Shown in pieces: positions 22,378 through 33,500 of a DNA stretch of 64,000 bases. Made by a program: the position numbers and the translations under genes. The notes under the pieces were generated by a model. It did no database searches. It had not been told where the DNA came from and saw nothing but the letters and a program-made list of their open reading frames with translations. Position 1 is the stretch's first letter. Each line of letters starts with the position of its first letter. Source of the stretch: Actinernus sp. WN-2022 (lineage: Eukaryota > Cnidaria > Anthozoa > Actiniaria > Actinernidae); the NCBI GenBank assembly GCA_030867875.1, contig JAOWCC010000577.1, positions 89,137,740 to 89,201,739 on the forward strand, given 5' to 3'.

Positions 22378-23305
22378 TCAGGATTTTAGTCAGTACTTTG
22401 CGCAGTCAGGGTCAGGATTTGAGCCAAATTTCCGCAGTCAGGGTCGGGATTTGAGCCGGCTAATTTGAGCAGTCAGGGTCAGGATTTGAGCAGTCAGGTT
22501 CAGGATTTGAGGCTAATTTGCGCAGTCAGGGTCAGGATTTGAGCCTAATTTGAGCAGTCAGGGTCAGGATTTGAGCCTAATTTGAGCAGTCGGGGTCAGG
22601 ATTTGAGCCTAATTTGAGCAGTCAGGGTCAGGATTTGAGCCTAATTTGAGCAGTCAGGGTCAGGATTTGAGCCTAATTTGAGCAGTCGGGGTCAGGATTT
22701 GAGCCTAATTTGAGCAGTCAGGGTCAGGATTTGAGCCTAATTTGAGCAGTCAGGGTCAGGATTTGAGCCTAATTTGAGCTTTCAGGGTCAGGATTTGAGC
22801 CTAATTTGAGCAGTCAGGGTCAGGATTTGAGCCTAATTTGAGCAGTCAGGGTCAGGATTTGAGCCTAATTTGAGCAGTCAGGGTCAGGATTTGAGCCTAA
22901 TTTGAGCAGTCAGGGTCAGGATTTGAGCCTAATTTGAGCTTTCAGGGTCAGGATTTGAGCCTAATTTGAGCAGTCAGGGTCAGGATTTGAGCCTAATTTG
23001 AGCAGTCAGGGTCAGGATTTGAGCCTAATTTGAGCAGCCAGGGTCAGAATTTGAGCCTAATTTGAGCAGTCAGGGTCAGGATTTGAGCCTAATTTGAGCA
23101 GTCAGGGTCAGGATTTGAGCCTAATTTGAGCAGTCAGGGTCAGGATTTGAGCCTAATTTGAGCAGTCAGGGTCAGGATTTGAGCCTAATTTGCGCAGTCA
23201 GGGTCAGGATTTGAGCCTAATTTGAGCAGTCAGGGTCAGGATTTGAGCCTAATTTGAGCAGTCAGGGTCAGGATTTGAGCCTAATTTGAGCAGTCAGGGT
23301 CAGGA
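22378..23305. repeat. 32-bp minisatellite, about 29 copies
   Basis: The unit is GCAGTCAGGGTCAGGATTTG followed by AGCCTAATTTGA. Units at the left edge are degenerate (22378-22520); the rest are nearly identical. Recurrent variants are TTTCAGGG (two units 160 bp apart) and CGGGGTC. It stops abruptly at 23305. Confidence 0.95.
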
Positions 23306-23507
23306 AGAACTATTGCCCACTGTAATGGTCGTTGTGGAAGAACTGTTTACTACCAAAAGCACTCGCACCATCATGATCATACATGTAGCTGTTTCCCTGT
23401 ACTATCAAAGAGGAACGATCTTCTTGGAAGGAAGAAAGGTTAAATCGTCCATCTTTGTAAGATCGCTCCATATCACCTGACTTATATATTAATGCACTAG
23501 TCAATTG

Positions 23508-23833
23508 ACCTATATCACTATGACGTCATATCAAAACAATCTATTGTTTAAACGCTAAGGATCACGGTCGTGGGAGGGGGACAAAACAGGGACAAAACAG
23601 CAACAACACAAAGGAAATCGCTATCAAATGCATTTTGAAGAACGTAGAATAGCGCTAACAGCCACCAAATACGGTAAATATTGTGGGATAAACATTGATA
23701 CAACTGATATCTGGAAACCAGACAATTCGAAGTTAAATTTTCCTCAGCAGAGCAGATTTAGTTCAAAATTCTATTGTTCAAGTCGATTCTGTCCCCCTCA
23801 TAAACAAGCCGTGACGTCATAATGATATAGGGT
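23508..23833. mobile_element. MITE inserted in the left TIR of 23493-25290, AATTG target duplication
   Basis: Ends ACCTATATCACTATGACGTC and GACGTCATAATGATATAGGG are inverted. The flanks are AATTG at 23503-23507 and 23834-23838. Removing the MITE and one AATTG restores the outer element's left TIR to match its right TIR. Confidence 0.8.
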
Positions 23834-24078
23834 AATTGAAACTCCGGCCCCCCGACCCCCGGGACATAGCGGGGAATGTAACATTTATACAGTGTTACAT
23901 TTTGACCTTTTCCCCGCCCATCGGGGACAGTTGGCTGTTACAATACCCGCCCCTATGGCCCCGGCATGTGCTTCAGAATTTTCAATTGGGAGGAGGCATT
24001 GATAAATTGAATATACATAACCTTCAATCTGTTGTTCCATTATTTGAAAAAAATACATTTTCTGAAGCACATCACTAG

Positions 24079-24223
24079 CGGATCCAGGGGAGGGATTTTC
24101 GGGGGTTGCAACACCCACTATGATTCCTGTAAATCACTGTAAATTCAATTTTAAAATCTCTAGATTAAAAAAAAATTCCTTTTGCAATCCCCCCTTTCAC
24201 AAATGAATCCTGGATCCGCCCTT
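24079..24223. mobile_element. Small MITE, GCGGATCCAGG ends
   Basis: GCGGATCCAGGGGAGGG at left, CCTGGATCCGC at right, interior AT-rich. Same kind of end as 2979-3100. Confidence 0.6.
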
Positions 24224-25764
24224 GTACATTTTCTATTATTATACATGCTTTCCGCACTTTTATAGTCTCCACCAATTGTCTTGTTTATCAGAAAATGTAA
24301 TTTCTGACGTTTGAGCGACGCAGGAGCGATATAGTCAGAAATTGATATTCTGCCGGCACGGTAAAGAGGTTTGGGGAGGAGACTATAGCATTATGGGTAA
24401 TGCTTCTAGCATATATGCTTCGAGTGGGAAAAGTAGTCATTCTAGGCCAGTCAGCTCCACGTTTGTTTCGAATTTATTTATCTTATTGATTATAGTACGG
24501 TTACTTTGTATTGACTTAGTAAGTCGATTGTTAGTTCTCTAGCCCTCGGAGAATTCGGGTTGCTGCATTAGGTCGAGGAGTACGTTTCCGCATTTCCCCA
24601 CGTTTTTTGGCCACAACCCCAGGGTGGTTTTTTCGTGGTTTATAAAGCGGTTTTTCGTATCTGGCAGTTTCCCATTAGTTAGGAATACAATTTATATTAG
24701 TTAATTGTATTGTAGTACGGAGTTGTCTGGCGACTATCCCACAATAAACTATACTTATGAAGTCTCTTGTCAGTGTAGTCAGAATCCGTTGTCTGTCAAC
24801 AAAAAAACAAAATGCGACAAAGGAATATAAAGGAAATGTCATGCAGCTGTGTTTAAATATTTATTTTTTTAATCTGATATTTTGCCGTGACGCAAACTTT
24901 AACAAAACTGGCTTTGTTGTTGCAAATAACAAAGAGTGTGTAATAATAAACACTTCCTGATCTACTGATCTACTACTCGTGACTTAACTCAGTATAAACA
25001 CTGCCTCTGATGGCAACACCCAGGACTTGTTTAAATTAACTACGATTTTTGCGTGTCCCTAGCTTCCGCCATGTTTGATACACGTTGTTGATGCTCGGGC
25101 CCAGTCCCGCTCTGTCGTGGCTGGCGTTACAACCACCGCTAAAATCCCCGCAAATTTTGCAAATCGTTACTTTCCCCGTTCCACCGGAGAAATGCAGCGT
25201 TAAATGTGCGTTATTCCACGGCCATGTCCCCGTTAATGCCCCGCTATGTCCCGGGGGTCGGGGGGCCGGAGTTTCAATTGACTAGTGCATAAAGAGTATG
25301 AAAGTTAAAATTCAATCTTAAGCTATATCTATTCAAACGATCATAAATCAGCTGTATCACCATCCCGGAAATAAATCGTTCTCTTTGATTGTCGACCTAG
25401 TGATCAACCAATAATGTTTTTTGCTCTTCAAAGTTTTCTTATAATCTTCAAGCTTCCGGCAAAATGGAGACTTGGAATACGTCAATGCCCATTCACGTGT
25501 TTGTTGCTCAAGAAGTTTTATTAACTTTCGTTACATCAAACATAAGCGACGGCCGTTCTGCATTATCTGGCCTTTCTTCAACTTCCTGTTAACCCTCGAG
25601 TCTCCCAGCTGTCCTTTGGACAGAATGAGGAAGTCGGCGTCCCCACGATGTTCCTCTATTTTCGATCGAGTTTCCCGCGAAAAGACCCTCATGTGACTAC
25701 ATGATTAGCTAAATTGTCCCCACGCAGTGAGACTGTCGCAATATTTGTTTTTCATATTTTATAG

Positions 25765-26085
25765 CTTTTGAAAAATGAAAATTGACTGTCCCAAGATTCA
25801 TTTTTATTTTTTTTCTAAAATGAAATTTGATTTCTTTCAACTGCTTTCACTTTTTTCAAATAGCCAGAAAAATTAATTACCCTAAGATACACGCATTTGG
25901 GACAACCGCAATCTGCCATTTCTCTTCAGGAGTTTTTACATATCGTCGCAGAGATATGTGATGTGATGTTTCTGAAAACTATCGATTTTTCCACGGAGAA
26001 ACGTCACAAGTCAAAACCCCCCCCCCACCCCCAAACTTCGCTGGACGTTTCTCGTGGAAAAATCGATATGTGACGCTTCCCTAAA
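25765..26085. repeat. Long direct repeat, copy 2 (partner 21060-21450)
   Basis: Same block order as copy 1; the G run of copy 1 is replaced here by a C-rich tract (26018-26032). Confidence 0.7.
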
Positions 26086-26089
26086 CCAT

Positions 26090-28410
26090 TAATAACTCGT
26101 AGTTATATGGCTTAACTAACAAATACAAAAGAAGTAATTTCAAAAGGCGATGTGTTGGCCTTCTATGGGGGCAACTATTGTTTTACTGTATAATGAAAAC
26201 AGTTCCAACAACGCGATGACCAAATTTCACTATATTTACTAGTTATGAACTTGAACTTAGTAGAACTAAAAAATCGAAAGCCCGTACTTGTATGTTAAAT
26301 ACTCTAAATTATGCAATCTGATGGCGTGCTTGAGTTTAATACGAAGTTTGTTTGGAATTCGGCAGACGACCATTCCTGAAATTCTTCTAGCGATTGCTGT
26401 AAGAAATGATCATCCGAAAAAGGCATTTCCGGTCAACTTTTTGAACCTTTCTGGCTTAACGCTTATATGGTGCCGGTGAGTTACGTCGAATTCATGTTGC
26501 TGCAATTCAGACTGATTAAAGAAAGCAATTTTAGTTCCAAAATCTTATAAATTTACTTCATGCAAATCAGTACTCTGGAGTTTGTATTGATTTGTTTCAG
26601 AAGTTCAGCTCTTTGTTTTGTTCCGGTCCCAATTTTCGAAATTATCATACATGGAAACAGTATTTTGGGTGTGGAGGCTTTGATCCGTGAAATCAGAAAA
26701 AAATTGGAATTAGTTTACCTCATAGATGTCATTTGTGATTACGAATCACGCAATGGTGATTAATGCGGGATTCTTATTTCCGTGGTGTAATATTATGGAT
26801 TTTAAACTGAGTTTGAGTCGATTTTGAGTCTGTTTGTTGATCGATTTTCGCGGCAAATGCAAACATTTTCAGTAACAGTATTGTTCAATTTAAGTGTTCA
26901 GTAGCCAATCAAAACGCGCTATTTGGACCACGTGCTTCTGAAATCAATACGATGGCCAAGCACAGTTGAAAATGGCGTCGTAGAAACAGTTTGCTGGTAG
27001 TGCGTGAATTGATTGGAATTGGAGTCCAAATTTCATACAATTCTTGGATATTCTGGACTCAAAGATACAACACAACGGTAGGCCAAAGTATAATCTTCTT
27101 TGATACGTATTCTAGGATCAATTCCGTTGGTTTTAGTTGTATTTTTAGCCCTGAAGTTTAAATCACTTCAGCATCAATTTTGGATCCCGTCGCTTCATAA
27201 GTAAACCTACGCTTATATATGAACTACTTGTAATTTAGATTTGTGACCTGACTGATTTGCAGCCTCCGTCCCAAAGAACACTGTTTGTATTTGCTCTAAA
27301 GCAAAACTCGTTCAGGAATAGTTTACCAAGATCCGTAATAACGTACAATGCTACATAACTTAAATCATTTCTCGCCGTTATAAATGGTTTGTTTAGTTCT
27401 TCTCTATACTCGGCTGGATTGTTTCTGTCAAATGCAAGCTCTTACACAATCAGCGGTATGTCAAAACTAATTCTGCTATTAATATTTTAATATTTGCCTA
27501 TACCTGTAGGTATTATATAAATTAATTGAGTTGAATTGTACTGCATGAAGTTATGATAGGGAACCTCTGATAGTCTTTGATGTTCGCGGCCTTCGATACA
27601 TCATTACACGTATTATTTTACAAGTTATTGAATATTTGCTGTCACAGAGGGCCAAAAGGTCTTATGAATATACCATTGCGAAAATACCAAGTATCTTGAA
27701 ATTTCGTTAAATTGATACCCTTGGAATCCTAATGATGTTTTTGCATTATTGGTATAAAAAGGTTCGTCGTTTCAGGGGTCCCCTATAAGTATAAGCACTA
27801 TTTTTAGAATTAGAGCTCGGATGAAATCATCACTAAACTATTGATATAAAAAAGTAATGTATTTCACAAATTCAAATTCAGAACTTGAAAACGCGCGTGT
27901 ACGCGTACTGTCACGATATTGAATTAGTTAGTGCTTTTGGCATGTTTTGCTTACCTCTATTGTAACATATTTCGGCTGTATATATGAATTCTGCTTTCCA
28001 ACATGTTTGATTCTTTCTTGAATATTTACCAAGTTTATGCACATTAATAATTGACGTTCACAGAAGCCAAAGAATTGTTTGCTCCTCTGGCTCCCTAAAA
28101 GAGTTTTAATCTATTAAGAAAAGCTAAGTAAACTTTTGATCCCAAGTGATTGACAGTTTTTGACAAGATGTCATCATGTTCAACTTTCATCCCAAATCCA
28201 AAAAAATAACTGTTTGTTTTCTTGTGTAAATTTGAAGCCTAGCTGGCTTGAATACAATCCATGTACGTGTATGCCATAATATTCTACACACATACTTAAC
28301 ATATCCACACTTTGTAACATCAGTTGTATTTTATTCAGATCTTCACAGTTGTGAAAAACAAGATTTGATCTCTTAGTAATATTATTCAAGTTTTTCATAT
28401 TTCTTTACAT
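26090..28410. other. Region upstream of SHANK, no coding exon seen
   Basis: Mostly AT-rich. At 26970-27080 there is an AAAATGGCGTCG (YY1-like) block followed, after an open stretch, by ACAACG|GTAGGCC. This could be a promoter-proximal non-coding exon, but nothing proves it. Small frames here have no recognised domain. Confidence 0.3.
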
Positions 28411-28760
28411 TAAAGGGGTATTGTCTTGAAATTGAATTTTGAACCTTCAAATTTCTTTTAAACAAAAATACAACCTGAGGCAGAATTAGAGAAATACCAT
28501 GTGAATGTTGTGGCATACTTTTCAAACTTTTTTGATGGAGGATGGCAAAATATTACAGTGGATTACAAATGCATATTTTAGAAACTTCATTTCAGTTATG
28601 TATCTGGTGAACCAATTTCAAGTTGCTTTAAATTTCTTTAAAAGCAGTATTTTTAGCCACTCAAGTCTTTGCCATCCTTCTTCAAAATTGTCTCAAATTT
28701 TCTCCAGTACATGTATATCCCTAGAAAGCATACTCTGCTAATCTGAGTAGTTAGTTTTGT
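28411..28760 (-). mobile_element. Uninterrupted copy of the outer element at 6290-8322
   Basis: Reverse-complement matches: TTTAAAAGAAATTTGAAGG with 8277-8294, ACATTCACATGGTATTTCTC with 8228-8250, and ACTACTCAGATTAGCAGAGT with 7039-7058. It lacks the two TIR insertions, so it serves as an empty-site reference. Confidence 0.6.
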
Positions 28761-29042
28761 CTTTCATCACGAGAAAGTTTACCATTTGGGGGTTGACAGT
28801 GAAATGGCATTCTGATTAGTATTCTAAACCTGATTGTCTAGCAAGATCGAGTTAAATATAACATTTCATAAACATGTATGGTTTTGTTATTTCAAATGGA
28901 TATACTGGGTACTTTAAACATGTATGTACAACATAACTTGTACATGCACTAGAGTGTTAATATACATTATCTTTCTTTATAATTCGAACCTTGTTTTATC
29001 ATATGATCTTGGTACATTTGCAATAAACACAGGATTTTTCCC

Positions 29043-29195
29043 CAAAAACATTATTAATTAATGGGAATTTGCCAAAACCTATCTGACATTATGGGAAGAG
29101 TAATTGTTAAATTTTCCCAGGAAAGTGTTACTCTTAATTGCCATTAATGTCAGATGGGTTGTGGTGAATTCTCATTAATGTTTTATTTTTATTTT
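29043..29195. mobile_element. Palindromic MITE, AACATTATTAATTAATGGGA arms
   Basis: Left arm 29046-29105 (ending GGGAAGAGTAA) mirrors right arm 29128-29188 (starting TTACTCTTAATTGCC), with mismatches. Confidence 0.65.
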
Positions 29196-29199
29196 TTTC

Positions 29200-30475
29200 C
29201 CTTGTGGAATATTTATCTTCAGACATTTATAGTCATCACACAGTGTCGCTTCATATAAAATGCTCTTCCAGGGAGCTGTGTCTTAGTAAATATTACAAAA
29301 TCTATGTAGTAAAATCTAAAAGCTTTCATTTATAATTCAATAATAATTTATAACTAATTCTAAAGCTACATGTACAACTACAACTGACCTAATAGCAATA
29401 AATTAAAGTGTCTTAATAAATAATAAATGTAATATTGTTTAATTTATTTACAGTACACTAGTGTTATGTGATGCTATAAGATACTAATTATAAATACAGG
29501 TATTCTTACTTTCGTGATGTACAATGTAATCCCTAATGTACATGTATAGGTGCAATGTCATCTGTAATTAATAAGTCATTAGCCACCATAACATACAATG
29601 TGCTCTACCTACATGTAAAGGCTAAACTGTTTCTGGTCTGAGTTTAGAAACGTTTACCAGTTTTACATGTTATTTTACAAACAATGTTAATAATTGTGCT
29701 GAAAATATGGTACAACCTTAGAACTGTTTATAAGTTGCATTGACTAAGAAGCGGGTTTTGATGTTTGTAGATCTTGTAGCTGCATGAAGATCATTAAAGT
29801 GGCCCTAACACCCATCTGAGTTTAGTACATGAACTACATTTATAGGTATCGCAAGGTGAATTCAGCAGAATTCTTGGAAAAATCCTGATTTATAAATAAT
29901 TATATTTGTATAGTTGTTCAATATTGGTTCCACTGAACCATCAGAAATCAAGGGTAAAATTTTTTTGTACAATATTTTTTGGGCTCTTAGCTCTGCACAA
30001 TATTTTTTGGACTATGTGCTGGCACAATCTCTGCGAAAATAATTTTCACACTGTAATTTTCCTGGATCCAACCTATAGGATGATGTTTCCTTGAACATAT
30101 TTATTTTTGGTACATGTACCCAGGTGCTTGCAAAAAAATTTTGGGGCCCATTTTTTCTTGTTCAATTTTTTTTCGGAGAATTGCCTCCCCTCCCCTGATT
30201 TTTAATGGTCCACTCCTACATGTACATACATGTATATAAATAAGAGATGATCTTGATGTGGGTGACACAGCTACCTTCTCAAACACCAGGAATGTTTATG
30301 ATTTTGCCAGCTATTTCAGTTTGCTTAGTACATCATTCTCACATGATTTTCACTTTCCATCAGCTTCTGTTAATCACCATAAAATTACTATGAAGATAAA
30401 GACTGGCTGGCCTCTCAACCCTTGAGGTCTATACAGTGTCCTGCTAGTATTTGCCCCATGATAACAGAACCCTAA
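29200..30475. other. Immediate 5' flank of SHANK coding start
   Basis: AT-rich, with repeated CAATATTTTTTGG motifs (29970-30015) and several TACATGTA palindromes. An in-frame TAA at 30473-30475 limits the 5' extension of the first coding exon. The 5' UTR exon and promoter cannot be placed. Confidence 0.35.
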
Positions 30476-30583
30476 ATGGTTATTATCATGAAGGATGACG
30501 CAAAATCAGGCCCACATGAACGTAGCAAAGAACTGCCTCTTGAGGTCGAAGTGAGCCTCCGATTACCGGAAGGAGTTTTAAAG
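30476..30583 (+). CDS. Shank: SHANK coding exon 1 (start; SPN beta strand 1)
   Basis: Two in-frame ATGs at 30476 and 30488. The first directly follows an in-frame TAA and has G at +4; the second has A at -3. It encodes residues 1-36, ending LEVEVSLRLPEGVLK. The donor is AAG|GTACCT. The match to the vertebrate SPN start is short, but the frame and the LP-acidic turn before exon 2 support it. A start in an unseen upstream exon is excluded only by the adjacent stop. Confidence 0.8.
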
Positions 30584-33500
30584 GTACCTAATTAAGTGGT
30601 AGAATGAGCTTCATAAATATAAATTACAGGTATGCATTCATCCTATTTTTATAAACTGTTAAATTTTGATATTTCAAAAATTATCCTTGGCTTAGTTTTA
30701 ACGATTTGAACGTCCTAAACCTTTTGTTGGTTACTAATTTTGGCTTGCTGCTTGCAGACTACAATGTATGGATGCCATATAATGGAAATACCTTCTTTTT
30801 TTTATTGACAAGGTCGTGTGACCACTTCATGCAAAAGGCTTATCATATTAATTTTAATGAATAATAATTATTAAGGCAGAAATGTCAGTAAGGAATATAC
30901 ATGTATATATATGCAAGCCCTAAATGTTCTCTGGTTAACACATTCTTTTTCTTTAATTTCCATTAACAGAAAGTGTTTCTCTTTGATGTTCATGAGAAGA
31001 TTTGGGTTTCTAAGCAACAAGTTATCAATGAATTAGCCATGGTAGGATGTCATTTACAATGTACATGTACTGCATGAGAAAAATAATATTTAAAGTATTT
31101 ATGAAACCAAATTTTGCATCTTTATTTTATTGCAGAATAATGAAGTTCATTCTTTTCTGATTATGAAGAGTATATTTATTTTTCAGTTCTGCCTTTGGAA
31201 ATATCTTTTTTTCACCATTCAAATTGACTACTTTATGCTGAAAACTGTCCGGGGTCTGGAACCGAATCCGCCATTACAATGACGTCACTGTGAGGACTCG
31301 CAAGTGACAATCCCTTCGTATGATCATGTAGGACGACACGCATTTCTACAAAAAAATACAATAGAATAAAGCACAATACAATTCAATACAAAAAATGAAA
31401 TACAGTAGAACGCAACACAATACTTAACAAATAAAAGATGGTTCTCCTTGTCCTATAAAAAAAAAACATTGCACTCAAGGTCTTGAAAAAACTGTGGATG
31501 CACGAGCAGAACACGGGTACATTTAGCAGCATTTCAAGACCTCGAAAGTACATTATTTTGTTACAGAACAAGGAGAACCATCTTTTATTTGTTTATAATA
31601 TAAACTTCAATCTAGACGAAGGAAAGTAAGCTATCTAATTTTAAGAACCAACATAAAAATTTAACTAAGCAAACTGACTACGGCGAAAACTCCATTTTAC
31701 TGTACTTGATTTGTTTACAACATTTCTCGTCGCAGATTGGTTCAATTCTGACAGCTTGACATTGACGATCTGAAACCTCGTTTCTTATTGGATGAAATAA
31801 CCTGCTATAAAAAGAACATGTCGATTGATAAAAGTGAAAGACAGAAATTGCAAGACTGTTGGCCGCAAACTGATCAAAACTGTTGCAGGAAACACAAAGT
31901 GCTTTCTTTTTACAGTGTATGGTCAGCACAGGAGAAGTTAATCTGCACATTGTGATAGTGTTGAAAATGACTGATGGAAAAACATTCGTAGAGAAAGCGT
32001 TTATAATAGCGGCATCTGAGACTGAGTTACGTGAGTTGAGGTTCCTGACTATATTTTTTACGACAACTGCATCGTTGTCAGACACTGGCTATTTATTATG
32101 TGGTCTGAAGAAGGATATTTCCATTATCTCAGTTCGACTGCAGTAGCGTATAGGTACAATGTATGTACGGCTTTCCAAATTCTGGGTTCTTTGCAAATTT
32201 TATCGTCCGTTTTTCATTCACGAACATTCAGGATCCTCTTAAACGAGTTTCTACAGGAAACCAGAGAAACCCTATATTGTATTCTTTGCCATTCACTGTT
32301 CTGGCTTCAGCATAAAAGTACAGGGGTATTAAAGAGACCTTTCCGAAGGAGGAACTGAAAAATAAATATACTCTTGATAATCAGAAAAGAATGAACTTTA
32401 TTATTCTGAAATAAAATAAAGATGCAAAATTTGGTTTCATAAACACTTTAAGGGTTAGAGAGTAGCATGCATATTTAAAAAATACAATAACCTATTTGTG
32501 GCATCGAAATATGCCCTGATATTTCGTTCCTAGACATTATCTGTTCTGAGAAGAGAACAGTTCCTGAGAGCAAGCTTTGAGCATCAGATAATGTCCAAGG
32601 ACAAATACCAGGGCACATTTCGACCATATGCTGCCTGTTCTAGTAGCTACTTTTCTTGTTTTTTTGCTTAGTACGCGTACTAAGTGTACTAAGATATATT
32701 TATGTACTCCGGTTCCCTTTTCTATCCTCTTTGAAACTCATTTATAAATGATTGGTCTCGTACTGCCTCGTACGAGAAAGGACTGAAAATGTTTTGCGAC
32801 AACTAATGCCTCGTACGAACGTACTAACGTACTAAGGAATGAAAATGTTTTTCGACAACTAGTGCCTCGTACGAACGTACTAACGTACTAAGGAATGAAA
32901 ATGTTTTTCGACAACTAGTGCCTCGTACTAACGTACTAAGGAATGAAAATGTTTTTCGACAACTAGTGCCTCGTACTAACGTACTAACGTACTAAGGAAT
33001 GAAAATGTTTTTCGACAACTAGTGCCTCGTACGAACGTACTAACGTACTAAGGAATGAAAATGTTTTTCGACAACTAGTGCCTCGTACTAACGTACTAAC
33101 GTACTAAGGAATGAAAATGTTTTTCGACAACTAGTGCCTCGTACTAACGTACTAACGTACTAAGGAATGAAAATGTTTTTCGACAACTAGTGCCTCGTAC
33201 GAACGTACTAACGTACTAAGGAATGAAAATGTTTTTCGACAACTAGTGCCTCGTACGAACGTACTAAGGAATGAAAATGTTTTTCGACAACTAGTGCCTC
33301 GTACGAACGTACTAACGTACTAAGGAATGAAAATGTTTTTCGACAACTAGTGCCTCGTACTAACGTACTAACGTACTAAGGAATGAAAATGTTTTTCGAC
33401 AACTAGTGCCTCGTACGAACGTACTAACGTACTAAGGAATGAAAATGTTTTTCGACAACTAGTGCCTCGTACTAACGTACTAAGGAATGAAAATGTTTTT

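Larger units (their letters stand above)
23493..25290. mobile_element. GC-ended TIR element (1.8 kb) carrying later insertions
   Basis: Left end TGCACTAGTCAATTG is interrupted by a MITE at 23508-23833, then continues AAACTCCGGCCCCCCGACCC to 23873. The right end 25237-25290 is the exact mirror (CCCCGCTATGTCCCGGGGGT ... ACTAGTGCAT). The interior includes the small MITE at 24079-24223 and a hairpin at 23965-24072 (ATGTGCTTCAGAA / TTCTGAAGCACAT). No transposase frame seen. Confidence 0.78.

Noticed and set aside
21060..26085. LTR retrotransposon bounded by direct repeats
   Set aside because: No TG...CA ends, primer-binding site, polypurine tract or gag/pol frames.
26960..27085. SHANK promoter and 5' UTR exon
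   Set aside because: Only a YY1-like motif and one donor-like site; not enough to call a feature, so it is mentioned only under the gene-free region.
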